The notes beneath the pieces were generated by a model, which saw only the letters and a list, made by a program, of their open reading frames with translations, was not told the DNA's origin and ran no database searches. Of a stretch of 64,000 nucleotides of DNA, positions 8,696 through 16,705 are shown piece after piece. This stretch comes from Halorubrum ruber (lineage in GTDB: Archaea; Halobacteriota; Halobacteria; Halobacteriales; Haloferacaceae), in the NCBI RefSeq assembly GCF_018228765.1, contig NZ_CP073695.1, positions 1,984,001 to 2,048,000 of the forward strand, written 5' to 3'. Made by a program: the position numbers and the translations under genes. Position 1 is the stretch's first letter. Each line of letters starts with the position of its first letter.

Positions 8696-9963
8696 CCGCG
8701 CACCTCGTCGCGGAGCCGGTCCCGGTCGCGGGAGATGTCTCGCGCGAGGCGGTCGAAGCGGGTGTGTTCGGCCGCCCAGTCCCACGCGACGTCGAAGGGC
8801 GGCACAGCGGGGGCGGGCGTCTCCGGGTCGGGAGCGGACGGATCAGCGACCGCATCAGCCGACTGGTCCCCCGCCACGCCGGCGGAGTGCTGCGGCGGGT
8901 CGCTCGGCGCTGGCACGGCGTCCGGGCCGCGCTGGGCGACCAGCGTCTCGGCCGCGGCGACCTGCGCGCGCGGATCCGGATCGACCGTCCCGGCCGCCTC
9001 GATTGCCCCGAGCGCCGTCGCGTCGCCCCAGACCCCGAGCGCGCGATACGCGTCGGCGCGGACCGCCGGCGCCGGCTCGTCGGGGATCGCGTCGAGGTCG
9101 ATCGCGTCGCGGAGCCGACGGTTCCAGCCGTACGCGCCCAGCGCCCGCCACGCGGCCGCCCGCACGCTCGGATCCGCGCTCGACAGCGCCGCGACGACCC
9201 ACGAGAGGTCGGCGCCGCCAACCACGGTTGTGAGATGGCGGACGACGAGCAGCGCCTGCCGCTGGAGTGCCGGCGGCCACGTCGGGAAGTCGGCGGCCGC
9301 CCGCTCGAAGAACGGGCTCGGGTTGCCCTCGGCGACGCGGTACAGCGTGTCGACGCCGAACACCGAGAACGGGTCGGGGTCGTCACGGAGCAGGAGGTCG
9401 ACGCCAGTTGTCGCGCAGTCGTCCGTCCTGGCCGCGTACAGCACCCGGGCGGCAGCGGCGCGCTCGCGTGGCGTCTCGGTACAGTGCGCTCGAAGCAGGT
9501 CGCGGTCAGGGGCGTCGCGGAGCAGCGTGAGCCAGACGAGGGCGTGGCTGCGGTCCCAGTAGTCGCCGGCCGCGATCTCACGGCGGGCCCGCTCATTGAT
9601 TCCGAGCGCGCGGCCGAGCCCGGCCAGTTTCTCGGCGTCGCGGCCGTCGAGCTCGCGGAGATACACGTCGAGGACGGATTCGAGCTCGTCGCGTTCGGCC
9701 GCCGAGAGGCCGGTAACCCATGCGTCCCAAGCCGGCTCGTCGCGCCCGTAAAGCCGGTCGAGCAGTTCGCCGCGGAGCGCGGCGCGCATCGGCTCCCGTC
9801 GCCGGCGTCGGCGAGCCGCGAGGACCGAGTAGCCGAGGGTCACGAGCCCCGCCGCGAGCAACAGCGAACCGAGCACGAGGACGCCGATGGTGAGTACCCG
9901 CGACTGAGAGCCGGCGAGTGGACCGTAGAGGGACGCGACCACGGTCGAAGGCGCGAACAGCAC
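8692..9963 (-). CDS. Membrane-anchored HEAT-repeat protein
   Basis: About 423 residues from a GTG start placed two bases after the response-regulator stop. One membrane helix lies at about residues 22-48 (VLTIGVLVLGSLLLAAGL) followed by a basic cluster ARRRRRRREP, so the rest is probably cytoplasmic. The body consists of alpha-helical HEAT/PBS-lyase-like repeats, recognisable at SVRAAAWRALGAYG and AVRADAYRALGVWG, then a Pro/Ala/Asp-rich linker and a short charged C-terminus. HEAT repeats bind proteins; wedged between a receiver protein and a polysaccharide synthase, it is a good candidate for the adaptor that carries a phosphorylation signal to the synthase. That role is inference. A longer reading upstream would run through the response-regulator gene in another frame and was rejected. 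Confidence 0.8.
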   Translation of the reverse strand: MLFAPSTVVASLYGPLAGSQSRVLTIGVLVLGSLLLAAGLVTLGYSVLAARRRRRREPMRAALRGELLDRLYGRDEPAWDAWVTGLSAAERDELESVLDVYLRELDGRDAEKLAGLGRALGINERARREIAAGDYWDRSHALVWLTLLRDAPDRDLLRAHCTETPRERAAAARVLYAARTDDCATTGVDLLLRDDPDPFSVFGVDTLYRVAEGNPSPFFERAAADFPTWPPALQRQALLVVRHLTTVVGGADLSWVVAALSSADPSVRAAAWRALGAYGWNRRLRDAIDLDAIPDEPAPAVRADAYRALGVWGDATALGAIEAAGTVDPDPRAQVAAAETLVAQRGPDAVPAPSDPPQHSAGVAGDQSADAVADPSAPDPETPAPAVPPFDVAWDWAAEHTRFDRLARDISRDRDRLRDEVRG

Positions 9964-9965
9964 TC

Positions 9966-10361
9966 TTACCTCCCGACCAGTCGGTCGATGCGGGCCAGCA
10001 GCTCGTTCGGGCTGAACGGCTTCGTGAGGTACTCGTCGGCCCCGGAGTCGAGCCCCGCTAACACGTCGGCCTCCTGGCCGCGCGAAGTGAGCATCACGAC
10101 GGGCACGTCGGGGTCGACCGCGAGCTCGCCGCGCCGGATCGTCCGCAGCACCTGGGTCCCTTTCATCCGTGGCATCATCACGTCGAGGACGACGACATCC
10201 GGGGCCGCGCCGTTCTCGTTTAGCGCCTGCCGGCACTCCTCGCCGTCGTGACACACCGTCAGCTCGTAGCCCGCGTTCGACAGCTTGTACTGGAGGATCG
10301 ACCGGATCGTCTCGTCGTCGTCCGCGATGACGGCCGATTTCGACACACAGAGTATAGACAC
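9966..10361 (-). CDS. Single-domain response regulator (CheY-like receiver)
   Basis: A 131-residue stand-alone receiver domain. The acidic pocket is IADDDE (Asp14-Asp16), the phosphoacceptor is Asp60 in VVVLDVMMP, the switch Ser/Thr is in VVMLTSRG and the conserved lysine is in YLTKPFSP. No output domain is attached, so the signal must pass to another protein. It is the first gene of a three-gene set with the HEAT protein (2 bp gap) and the GT2 synthase (4 bp overlap). The start is a GTG at 10361; another GTG at 10346 is possible. The kinase at 5565 is the nearest candidate partner. Confidence 0.9.
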   Translation of the reverse strand: MSILCVSKSAVIADDDETIRSILQYKLSNAGYELTVCHDGEECRQALNENGAAPDVVVLDVMMPRMKGTQVLRTIRRGELAVDPDVPVVMLTSRGQEADVLAGLDSGADEYLTKPFSPNELLARIDRLVGR

Positions 10362-10406
10362 GTTACTCTACTTGACTCTTCTCCAACGGTACGGTATCGC
10401 GCGAAC

Positions 10407-10414
10407 GATTTAAC
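10407..10414 (+). promoter_or_regulatory. TATA box upstream of the second nucleotidyltransferase-glmS pair
   Basis: GATTTAAC is centred about 28 bp upstream of the ATG at 10439, which supports leaderless initiation at MATDSV rather than at the GTG nine bases earlier. Confidence 0.5.
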
Positions 10415-10438
10415 ACCCGGACGGGCGAGGTGTACGAT

Positions 10439-11614
10439 ATGGCTACCGACTCCGTGACCGCGGTGATCCTCGCCGCGGGCGAGGGCCGACGGTTGGCGCC
10501 GCTGACGAACCGACGGCCCAAGCCGATGGTCCCCGTGGCGAACCGCCCCCTGCTCGAACACGTCGTCGAGGCCGTCACGGCGACCGACATCGACCGGATC
10601 GTCCTCGTCGTCGGCTACGAGCAGGAGCGCATCCGGAACCACTTCGGCGACGGCGACGACTGGGACGTGACGATCGAGTACGTCGAACAGACCACCCAGC
10701 TCGGTACCGGCCACGCCGTCCTCCAAGCCGAACCGGTCGTCGACGGCCCCTTCGTCGTGCTCAACGGCGACCGGATCGTGGACGCGTCGATCGTCTCGCA
10801 GATGCGCGACCGGGCGCGCGACGACGACCTCCCCGCGATGGCGGTCACGACCGCGGCGAACCCCCGCCAGTACGGCGTCGTCACCCTCGACGGCGACCGC
10901 GTGACCGGCATCGACGAGAAGCCGGAGGGCCCCGTCGAGACGAACCAGATCAACGCCGGTGTGTACGCCTTTTCGCCGGCCGTCTTCGACGCGATCCGCG
11001 AGACGCACGCGACCGGAGAGTTAGCGATCACGGCGACGCTCAACGATCTCGCCGGTGACGAGTCGCTGTCGGCGGTCCGGTATGACGGTCGCTGGCTCGA
11101 CGTGTCGAACCTCTGGGACCTGCTCACCGTCAACGCGGGGCTGGTCGACGAGGCCACGGCGGCCGAGACCGTGGGCGCCAGCTTGGGTGCGTCAGTGACC
11201 GTCGCCGACGACGTGGCGCTCGCTGGCAACGTGCGCGTCGGGCCGAACGTCACGCTCGGCGGCAGCACCGCGATCGGGAGTAACGCGACGGTCGAGGCGG
11301 GCGCAGTCGTCGAGAACGCCGTGGTCTTCCCCGACGCCGTGATCGGCGCCGGGGCCGTGGTCCGGGACGCGATCGTCGCCGGCAACGCGCGGGTGGGGCC
11401 GAACGCGACGATCGCGGGCGAACCGGCGACGATCGTCGTCGGCGACGCGGTCCACCACAACGTGGAACTCGCGGGCGTGGTCGGGGACAACGCGACCGTC
11501 GGCGCCGGCGCGACGCTCACGGACGGCGCGGTCGTCGGCGACGACGTCAACGCCGACGCGGGAGTCGTGATCGACGACCGCGTTGAATCGGGCGCGGTCG
11601 TGCGGAGGGGGTAA
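10439..11614 (+). CDS. Sugar-1-phosphate nucleotidylyltransferase with left-handed beta-helix domain (GlmU-like paralogue)
   Basis: A 391-residue protein with an N-terminal nucleotidyltransferase domain (VILAAGEGRRLAPLTNRRPKPM; NGDRIVD with the metal aspartate; IDEKPEGP) and a C-terminal hexapeptide-repeat helix from about residue 250 to the end. Compared with the gene at 1968 it lacks the GAGTNVANLRHDG and GRRKLGAIVGD acetyltransferase segment, so it is probably a nucleotidyltransferase only, making a UDP- or dTDP-activated hexose or acting on GlcNAc-1-phosphate. It ends 2 bp before glmS, so the two are very likely one transcription unit. A 3-codon longer GTG start is possible but overlaps the expected transcription start. 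Confidence 0.85.
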   Translation: MATDSVTAVILAAGEGRRLAPLTNRRPKPMVPVANRPLLEHVVEAVTATDIDRIVLVVGYEQERIRNHFGDGDDWDVTIEYVEQTTQLGTGHAVLQAEPVVDGPFVVLNGDRIVDASIVSQMRDRARDDDLPAMAVTTAANPRQYGVVTLDGDRVTGIDEKPEGPVETNQINAGVYAFSPAVFDAIRETHATGELAITATLNDLAGDESLSAVRYDGRWLDVSNLWDLLTVNAGLVDEATAAETVGASLGASVTVADDVALAGNVRVGPNVTLGGSTAIGSNATVEAGAVVENAVVFPDAVIGAGAVVRDAIVAGNARVGPNATIAGEPATIVVGDAVHHNVELAGVVGDNATVGAGATLTDGAVVGDDVNADAGVVIDDRVESGAVVRRG

Positions 11615-11616
11615 CC

Positions 11617-13491
11617 ATGTGTGGGATTACCGGCTACATCGGTGACGGGATCGTACTGGACGACGGTGACGCGGACGGCGGCGAGGGCACCGCGAGCGAC
11701 GGCGGGACCGCCGGCGTCGGCGACATCGTCCACGAGGGGCTCCGTAATCTGGAATACCGCGGCTACGACTCGGCGGGCGTCGCGCTCGTCGGCGAGACGA
11801 GCGGGCTCACCGTCGCGAAGCGGTCGGGCGAGGTCGACAACCTCACCGTCCCCGACGTGCCCGACGCGGCGCTCGGCGTCGGCCACACGCGCTGGAGCAC
11901 CCACGGCCCGCCGACGGACGCCAACGCCCACCCGCACACCGACTGCGTCGGCGACGTTGCGGTCGTCCACAACGGGATCGTCGAGAACCACGAGACGCTC
12001 AAGCAAGAACTGGCCGACCACGAGTTCACGAGCGACACCGACACCGAGGTCATCCCGCACCTGATCGAGGAGGAACTCGCGACCGACCCCGGACTGGGCC
12101 TGCTCGACGCGGTCCGGAGCGTCGAGGACCGCTTGGAAGGGAGCTACGCGATCTGTGCGGTCCGCGAGGGCGACGACCGGATCGTCGTCGCGCGCCGCGG
12201 AAGCCCGCTCGTGTTAGGTCGCGACGACGACGCGACGTTCGTCGCCAGCGACGTGACGGCCTTCCTCGAACACACCCGCGACGTGACGTATCTCGAGGAC
12301 GGCGACGTGGCGGCGCTGTCGGCCGAGGGTGTCGAGATTTACGCCGACGGCGACCTCGTCGACCGCGGCGTCGAAACGGTGACGTGGGAGGCCGACGCCG
12401 CTGAGAAGGGGGGCTACGAACACTACATGCGCAAGGAGATCCACGAGCAGCCCGAGGCCTTGCGTCAGACCATCGCGGGGCGGCTCGACGTCGACGGCGG
12501 CGACGTCGATCTGGACGTCTCCTTCCCGCCGGGCTTCCTCGCGGACCTCGAAGAGATCCAGATCGTCGCCTGCGGCACCTCCAACTACGCGGGGCGGTAC
12601 GCCGCGCAGTTGTTCGAGGAGCTGTCGGGAGTGCGCGCGACCGTCGAGATCGCCAGCGAGTACGAGTTCGGCGCGGGGCGCAGTCCGGACCGGACGCTCG
12701 TCGTCGCGGTGACGCAGAGCGGCGAGACCGCCGACACGCTCGGCGCGGTCCGGCGCGCCAACGCCGCCGGCGCGCGGACGTTCGCCGTGACGAACACCCT
12801 CGGCAGCACCGTCACGCGCGAGGTCGACGACACCGCGTTCATCCGCGCCGGCCCCGAGATCGGTGTCGCGGCGACGAAGACGTTCGCCTCGCAGGTGGCG
12901 ACGCTGACGATGCTCGCGGTGGCGATCGGCCGCGAACGCGGCGCGCTGGCCGCGGCCGACGCGCGGCCCGTCCTGGAGGGGCTCCGCGACCTCCCCGGCG
13001 CGGTCCAGCAGGTGCTCGACGCCGAGCCGAAGGTCCGCGAGGCCGCCAACGAGTACGGCGACAGCGAGGCGTTCTTTTTCGTTGGGCGGCAGCTTGGCGT
13101 TCCGGTGGCGCTGGAGGGCGCGCTGAAGCTCAAGGAGATCTCCTACGACCACGCTGAGGGATTCGCAGCGGGCGAGCTGAAACACGGACCGCTCGCTTTA
13201 GTGACGCCCGACACGCCCGTGTTAGCCGTCCTGACCGACGGGTCGCGCGCCGACGAGACGATGAACAACGTCACCGAGGCACAGACGCGCGGCGCGCCCG
13301 CCATCGGCTGTGTGTCCGCCGGTGAGGAGTACGCCACGCTGGACGTGTCGCTGCCGGTTCCGGACGTGGGTCTCGTCGAGCCGCTGGTTGCGAACGTCTA
13401 CCTCCAGCTGTTCGCGTACCACGTGGCGAACGACAAGGGCCGGTCGATCGACAAACCGCGCAATCTGGCGAAAAGCGTGACCGTGGAGTGA
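11617..13491 (+). CDS. glmS: Glutamine-fructose-6-phosphate aminotransferase (isomerising)
   Basis: A 624-residue enzyme that makes glucosamine-6-phosphate from fructose-6-phosphate and glutamine. The N-terminal Ntn glutaminase starts MCGITGYIG with Cys2 as nucleophile after Met removal, followed by RGYDSAG and HTRWSTHG motifs; a short acidic insertion (DDGDADGGEG) sits near residue 25. Two SIS sugar-isomerase domains follow (CGTSNYAG, VTQSGETADT, then EGALKLKEISYDHAEG) and the protein ends in the usual AKSVTVE. Length matches the family. It is the entry step to the UDP-GlcNAc route whose later steps are encoded at 2 and 1968. Two bp from the preceding gene. Confidence 0.95.
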   Translation: MCGITGYIGDGIVLDDGDADGGEGTASDGGTAGVGDIVHEGLRNLEYRGYDSAGVALVGETSGLTVAKRSGEVDNLTVPDVPDAALGVGHTRWSTHGPPTDANAHPHTDCVGDVAVVHNGIVENHETLKQELADHEFTSDTDTEVIPHLIEEELATDPGLGLLDAVRSVEDRLEGSYAICAVREGDDRIVVARRGSPLVLGRDDDATFVASDVTAFLEHTRDVTYLEDGDVAALSAEGVEIYADGDLVDRGVETVTWEADAAEKGGYEHYMRKEIHEQPEALRQTIAGRLDVDGGDVDLDVSFPPGFLADLEEIQIVACGTSNYAGRYAAQLFEELSGVRATVEIASEYEFGAGRSPDRTLVVAVTQSGETADTLGAVRRANAAGARTFAVTNTLGSTVTREVDDTAFIRAGPEIGVAATKTFASQVATLTMLAVAIGRERGALAAADARPVLEGLRDLPGAVQQVLDAEPKVREAANEYGDSEAFFFVGRQLGVPVALEGALKLKEISYDHAEGFAAGELKHGPLALVTPDTPVLAVLTDGSRADETMNNVTEAQTRGAPAIGCVSAGEEYATLDVSLPVPDVGLVEPLVANVYLQLFAYHVANDKGRSIDKPRNLAKSVTVE

Positions 13492-13576
13492 GGCCGCGGT
13501 CGGCCACAAACAGACGGGAGAACCGTGGTCCGTTGCGGAGCGAGAGGATCGATTCTCTACGGCCTTTTACTAGCGC

Positions 13577-13739
13577 CGTGGACTGCTTCCGGACCTACGA
13601 AAGCCTCTCATTCGGCGACGCGACTATCGCTGTGTACATGAAGCGAGAGGGGATCGAATACCTCTACTCGTTTGACGACGACTTCGACGCGGTTCAGGGT
13701 ATCACTCGGCCGGAGACGGCGGACGACTCCTGTCGCTGA
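13577..13739 (+). pseudogene. C-terminal remnant of a VapC-type PIN-domain toxin
   Basis: The translated stretch from about 13577 reads like the last third of a haloarchaeal PIN toxin: LSFGDATIAVYMKREG (conserved Asp in SFxDA), then YLYSFDDDFDAVQGITR, ending at the TGA at 13737. The first two thirds of the domain, with its other acidic ligands, are absent and no antitoxin gene is adjacent. It is a relic of a lost VapBC pair. Confidence 0.65.
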
Positions 13740-13779
13740 AGCAGTCTCGACCGGTACCGCTCGGGGGATCGTCTCAAAC

Positions 13780-14604
13780 TCACTCAGCGCTCCTCCCCTC
13801 ATCCAGTTCCGTCCGCAGTTCTGTTGCCGCGCGCTCGAACTGATCGGTAAGATACTGCGTTCCCGAAGCCGCCCGCTCTTCGAGGAAGGAAACGGCGTCC
13901 GTGACCGCATTGGCCTTACGGTCGGTGGCCACGACACACGCAACATAGCCGTCGAGCGCGCGGGAGAACGCCTGCGAAAAGTGGTCGTACGCGCCGTCGA
14001 CGCGATCCATGTTGTCGTCGAGCGACTCGACGAGCGCTCGGTACACCCCGGCCGCCGCCGCGTTTCGGCCTTCCTCGCGGTACTCATTCGCAAGGTTGAA
14101 CCACTCCGCAAAGTCGATCGGCTCAAAGACGACGTAGTAGTCGGGATTCGTCTCCTCGAACCGCCGGTCGATAGCGGCGCGTAGCTCGTCGACCGACCGG
14201 GTTACCGGTTCGCCAAACCGGGCGAAGAACCGCTCGCGGAGGGTGACGTCGGTCGCCAGGACATCGCGGAGGAACGCTCGGAGGTCGTCGGGCTCTGTGC
14301 CATCAAGCGCGGCGTCGAGTCGGTCGCCCTCATCGAGCGGAACGTCCTCGACACAGCGGAGCAACACCGCGACGACGTGCTTACACGCGCCTGGGCCGTC
14401 GTACGGACAGCCACACCACGAGTCGAACCCCTCGGTGGCGAGATCGACGCGAACGTCGTACTGGCGACTCCCGCTCACGATAGCGGTCACAGTGTCGTCG
14501 ACGCGGTGAATCTCGCGGATACGGCCCTCGGCGAGATAGGTCTCTCCGCGCTCGAAGACCGCGTCCGTACAGATCTCTCGAACCGCCTCCTCAGTCACGT
14601 CCAT
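13780..14604 (-). CDS. SWIM zinc-finger protein
   Basis: A 274-residue soluble protein. The SWIM finger is at about residues 64-82: Cys-Gly-Cys, then PYDGPGACKH and VVAVLL, matching CxC...CxH. Upstream is a short N-terminal domain with FERGETYLAEGRI, the standard segment before a SWIM finger; downstream is a helical region of about 180 residues without a helicase or transposase domain. SWIM fingers bind nucleic acid or protein partners. It stands alone between two pseudogenes. The ATG at 14604 is in good context with an AT-rich upstream region. Specific function unknown. Confidence 0.8.
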   Translation of the reverse strand: MDVTEEAVREICTDAVFERGETYLAEGRIREIHRVDDTVTAIVSGSRQYDVRVDLATEGFDSWCGCPYDGPGACKHVVAVLLRCVEDVPLDEGDRLDAALDGTEPDDLRAFLRDVLATDVTLRERFFARFGEPVTRSVDELRAAIDRRFEETNPDYYVVFEPIDFAEWFNLANEYREEGRNAAAAGVYRALVESLDDNMDRVDGAYDHFSQAFSRALDGYVACVVATDRKANAVTDAVSFLEERAASGTQYLTDQFERAATELRTELDEGRSAE

Positions 14605-14775
14605 GGTCGCAAGTAGCGTTCCATCGCTACTTCGAAAAATTTGCGCTTAGATCGACAGAAGTCGCCCGAGCCAGCGCCGTGTTTGTCACTTCCCTTCGGC
14701 GACCAGCTGTTCCGTCCGACCCAAGTGAATGTCCCTCCCAACAGCGATTATGATCGAAATAATATTATCGTATAC
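14605..14775. other. Intergenic promoter-type region, AT-rich
   Basis: It separates the divergent SWIM gene and the decayed ATPase. The last 40 bp are markedly AT-rich (AATAATATTATCG and flanks), as expected for the lost promoter of the ATPase. No other gene or repeat is seen. Confidence 0.4.
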
Positions 14776-15045
14776 ATAATAATTGACAGGGAAACGGAGA
14801 TCGAGAGGCTCACGTCACACCTCTCTCGAGAAGAACGACAGCTCCTCGTTGTCTATGGACGGCGGCGAGTCGGGAAGACAACGCTAGTGACGACAGCGCT
14901 TGAGGAACTGGACATCGAGTCGGTTTACGCGCTCTTTTCGCGGTCGGGATTCACCGACGAACTCCGTACAACCGCCGCCGATCGGTCCGATTCATCCCTC
15001 TACGGGCTCGACGAACTCACAGATCTGTTCGAACGCACTCAGTGA
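14776..15045 (+). pseudogene. Internally deleted archaeal ATPase (DUF234-type AAA) remnant
   Basis: The frame from 14776 gives IIIDRETEIERLTSHLS, the usual start of archaeal DUF234-type ATPases, but with ATA where ATG is expected. The P-loop VYGRRRVGKTTLV is intact. Right after it (from about residue 45) the sequence jumps to a typical C-terminal segment of the same family, YALFSRSGFTDELR and SLYGLDELTDLF, so some 300 residues holding Walker B, sensors and most of the C-terminal domain are missing. The family is normally 430-470 residues. This is a decayed, probably non-functional gene. Confidence 0.7.
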
Positions 15046-15247
15046 TGGTCACACCCCTGTATGCTCTCGTTGATGGCCTCACCGCCCACACTCCGTATCG
15101 AGCAACCCGAGGAAGCATTTGTATGCGGGGCTGTCTCCTCTCTGCTCGCTGCCGTTGGTCGCTCGCGGAGGAGAGAGACTTAGCGCCTCAATTCAGCGGA
15201 TCGAACCAATCTCGTGAAAGAGATATCGGAGCTGCCTGTGATGGCAG
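15046..15247. other. Intergenic stretch, no gene recognised
   Basis: About 200 bp between the ATPase remnant and the end of the UDP-sugar dehydrogenase. Short open frames exist on both strands but none resembles a protein I recognise; given its neighbours it may be further gene debris. Confidence 0.3.
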
Positions 15248-16570
15248 TCACCAAGTCAGCCCTTCGTACGTGATTCCGTCCCGGCGCTCAATGATTCGCC
15301 GTCCGTCGACGACAATCGGGGTTGCCATCGCGTCGAATTCCTCGTCGAGCGCGGCGAACTCGTCCCAGTCGGTGACGACGACCGCCGCGTCGGCGCCGTC
15401 GAGTGCCGCCGCGGCCGAGTCGGCGTAGGTCACGTCGTCGACGTAGTTGGGGGCGTTGTCGGCCGCGACCGGGTCGTAGGCGATAATAGTCGCGCCGCGC
15501 GCCTGGAGATCCTTGATCACCGGAATTGCCCGCGAGTTTCGCATATCGTCGGTGCCGGGCTTGAACGCAAGGCCGAGCACGGCGACGATGGCGCCGTCGA
15601 CCCCACCGTCACGGTGGGCGTCGAGGTGGTCGGCCAGCATCGCGACCAGCCGCGCCGGCTGGCGGTCGTTGACCTCGACGGCCGCGTTCAACATCGCCGG
15701 GTCGTAGCCGGCCGCCTGTGCCGCAGAGATAATTGCGCGTACGTCTTTCGGAAAACAACTCCCGCCCCAGCCGACGCCGCTCTGGAGGAACTGTGCGCCG
15801 ATGCGGTCGTCGAGGCCGATCGCGTCCGCGACCTCGTAGGCGTCGACGCCGAGCGCCTTACAGATGTTCCCGATGTCGTTGATCAGGCTGATCTTCGCCG
15901 CGAGGAAGGCGTTGTTAGCGTACTTTATCATCTCGGCGGTGCGCGTGTCCGTCTCCACGACGGGCGCGGCGGCGGCCGCGATCAGCGCCTCGAACACATC
16001 GCGCATGTCCGCGAGCGCGCGGTCGTCGTCCGCGCCGAGGACGACCTTGTCCGGATTGAGGAAATCGTGGACCGCCGTGCCCTCGCGAAGGAATTCTGGA
16101 TTCATCCCGATGCCGAAGTCCTCGCCGGCAGTCTTCCCGCTCTCCCGTTCGAGGATGGGAGTGATCGTGTCCGCCGTCGAGCCGGGCACGACCGTGCTCT
16201 TGACGACGACCGTGTGCCAGTCGAGTTTGTTGGCGAGCGTCGCGCCGAGCTGGCTCGCGCCGGCTTCCATGACCGAGAGGTCGATGCTACCGTCGTCGTT
16301 CTGTGGGGTGGGAAGACAGAGGAAGGTGACGTCGGTGTCGAGGACGGCGTCGTAGTCTGTGGTGGCCCGAAGCCGGCCAGTTCCCTCGGGCCCGGCGTGG
16401 GCGGCGATGAGTTCGGCGAGTCCCTCCTCGTGGATCGGCGCGTCGCCGGCGTTGATCGTTTCGACGACCGACTCATCGATGTCGATGTTGACGACGTCGT
16501 GACCGAGGTCGGCGAAACAGGCCGCGACGGTCGTGCCGACGTAGCCGCTGCCGACGATAGAGAGGTTCAT
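15248..16570 (-). CDS. aglM: UDP-glucose/GDP-mannose dehydrogenase family protein (AglM type)
   Basis: A 440-residue cytosolic enzyme expected to oxidise a UDP-hexose to the uronic acid with two NAD+. The Rossmann start is LSIVGSGYVGTTVAACF; LPTPQNDDGS and VVKSTVVPGS are family motifs; NPEFLREG and YANNAFLAAKIS follow; the catalytic cysteine is in GGSCFPKD. A C-terminal UDP-binding domain includes GLAFKPGTDDMRNS. In Haloferax volcanii AglM makes the glucuronic acid of the S-layer N-glycan, and here the next gene, divergent, looks like a glucuronosyltransferase (AglG type). GDP-mannose or UDP-ManNAc dehydrogenase activity is possible. A TATA-like box at 16594-16603 supports the start. Confidence 0.85.
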   Translation of the reverse strand: MNLSIVGSGYVGTTVAACFADLGHDVVNIDIDESVVETINAGDAPIHEEGLAELIAAHAGPEGTGRLRATTDYDAVLDTDVTFLCLPTPQNDDGSIDLSVMEAGASQLGATLANKLDWHTVVVKSTVVPGSTADTITPILERESGKTAGEDFGIGMNPEFLREGTAVHDFLNPDKVVLGADDDRALADMRDVFEALIAAAAAPVVETDTRTAEMIKYANNAFLAAKISLINDIGNICKALGVDAYEVADAIGLDDRIGAQFLQSGVGWGGSCFPKDVRAIISAAQAAGYDPAMLNAAVEVNDRQPARLVAMLADHLDAHRDGGVDGAIVAVLGLAFKPGTDDMRNSRAIPVIKDLQARGATIIAYDPVAADNAPNYVDDVTYADSAAAALDGADAAVVVTDWDEFAALDEEFDAMATPIVVDGRRIIERRDGITYEGLTW

Positions 16571-16593
16571 CTACTCTACTATTCAGAGGTACT

Positions 16594-16603
16594 CAATAAG
16601 AAA
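16594..16603 (-). promoter_or_regulatory. TATA box of the UDP-sugar dehydrogenase gene
   Basis: Minus-strand TTTCTTATTG is centred about 28 bp upstream of the ATG at 16570, the spacing expected for a leaderless transcript. Confidence 0.45.
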
Positions 16604-16674
16604 TGCTTGATTAATGGGAGCAATACCAGACTATTGGACTGGGTAGCCGGGAACATATATCCACAAAAGAAATC

Positions 16675-16683
16675 CATTTACAT
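16675..16683 (+). promoter_or_regulatory. TATA box of the AglG-like gene
   Basis: CATTTACAT is centred about 27 bp upstream of the ATG at 16706. The whole 16571-16705 divergent spacer is AT-rich. Confidence 0.45.
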
Positions 16684-16705
16684 CAGTTGGTGATATCATC
16701 TTACA

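Noticed and set aside
8692-10254. Longer version of the HEAT protein starting in the receiver gene
   Set aside because: The first 97 codons are the receiver gene in another frame and are rich in Arg and Pro; the GTG two bases after the receiver stop gives the expected start with a membrane helix.
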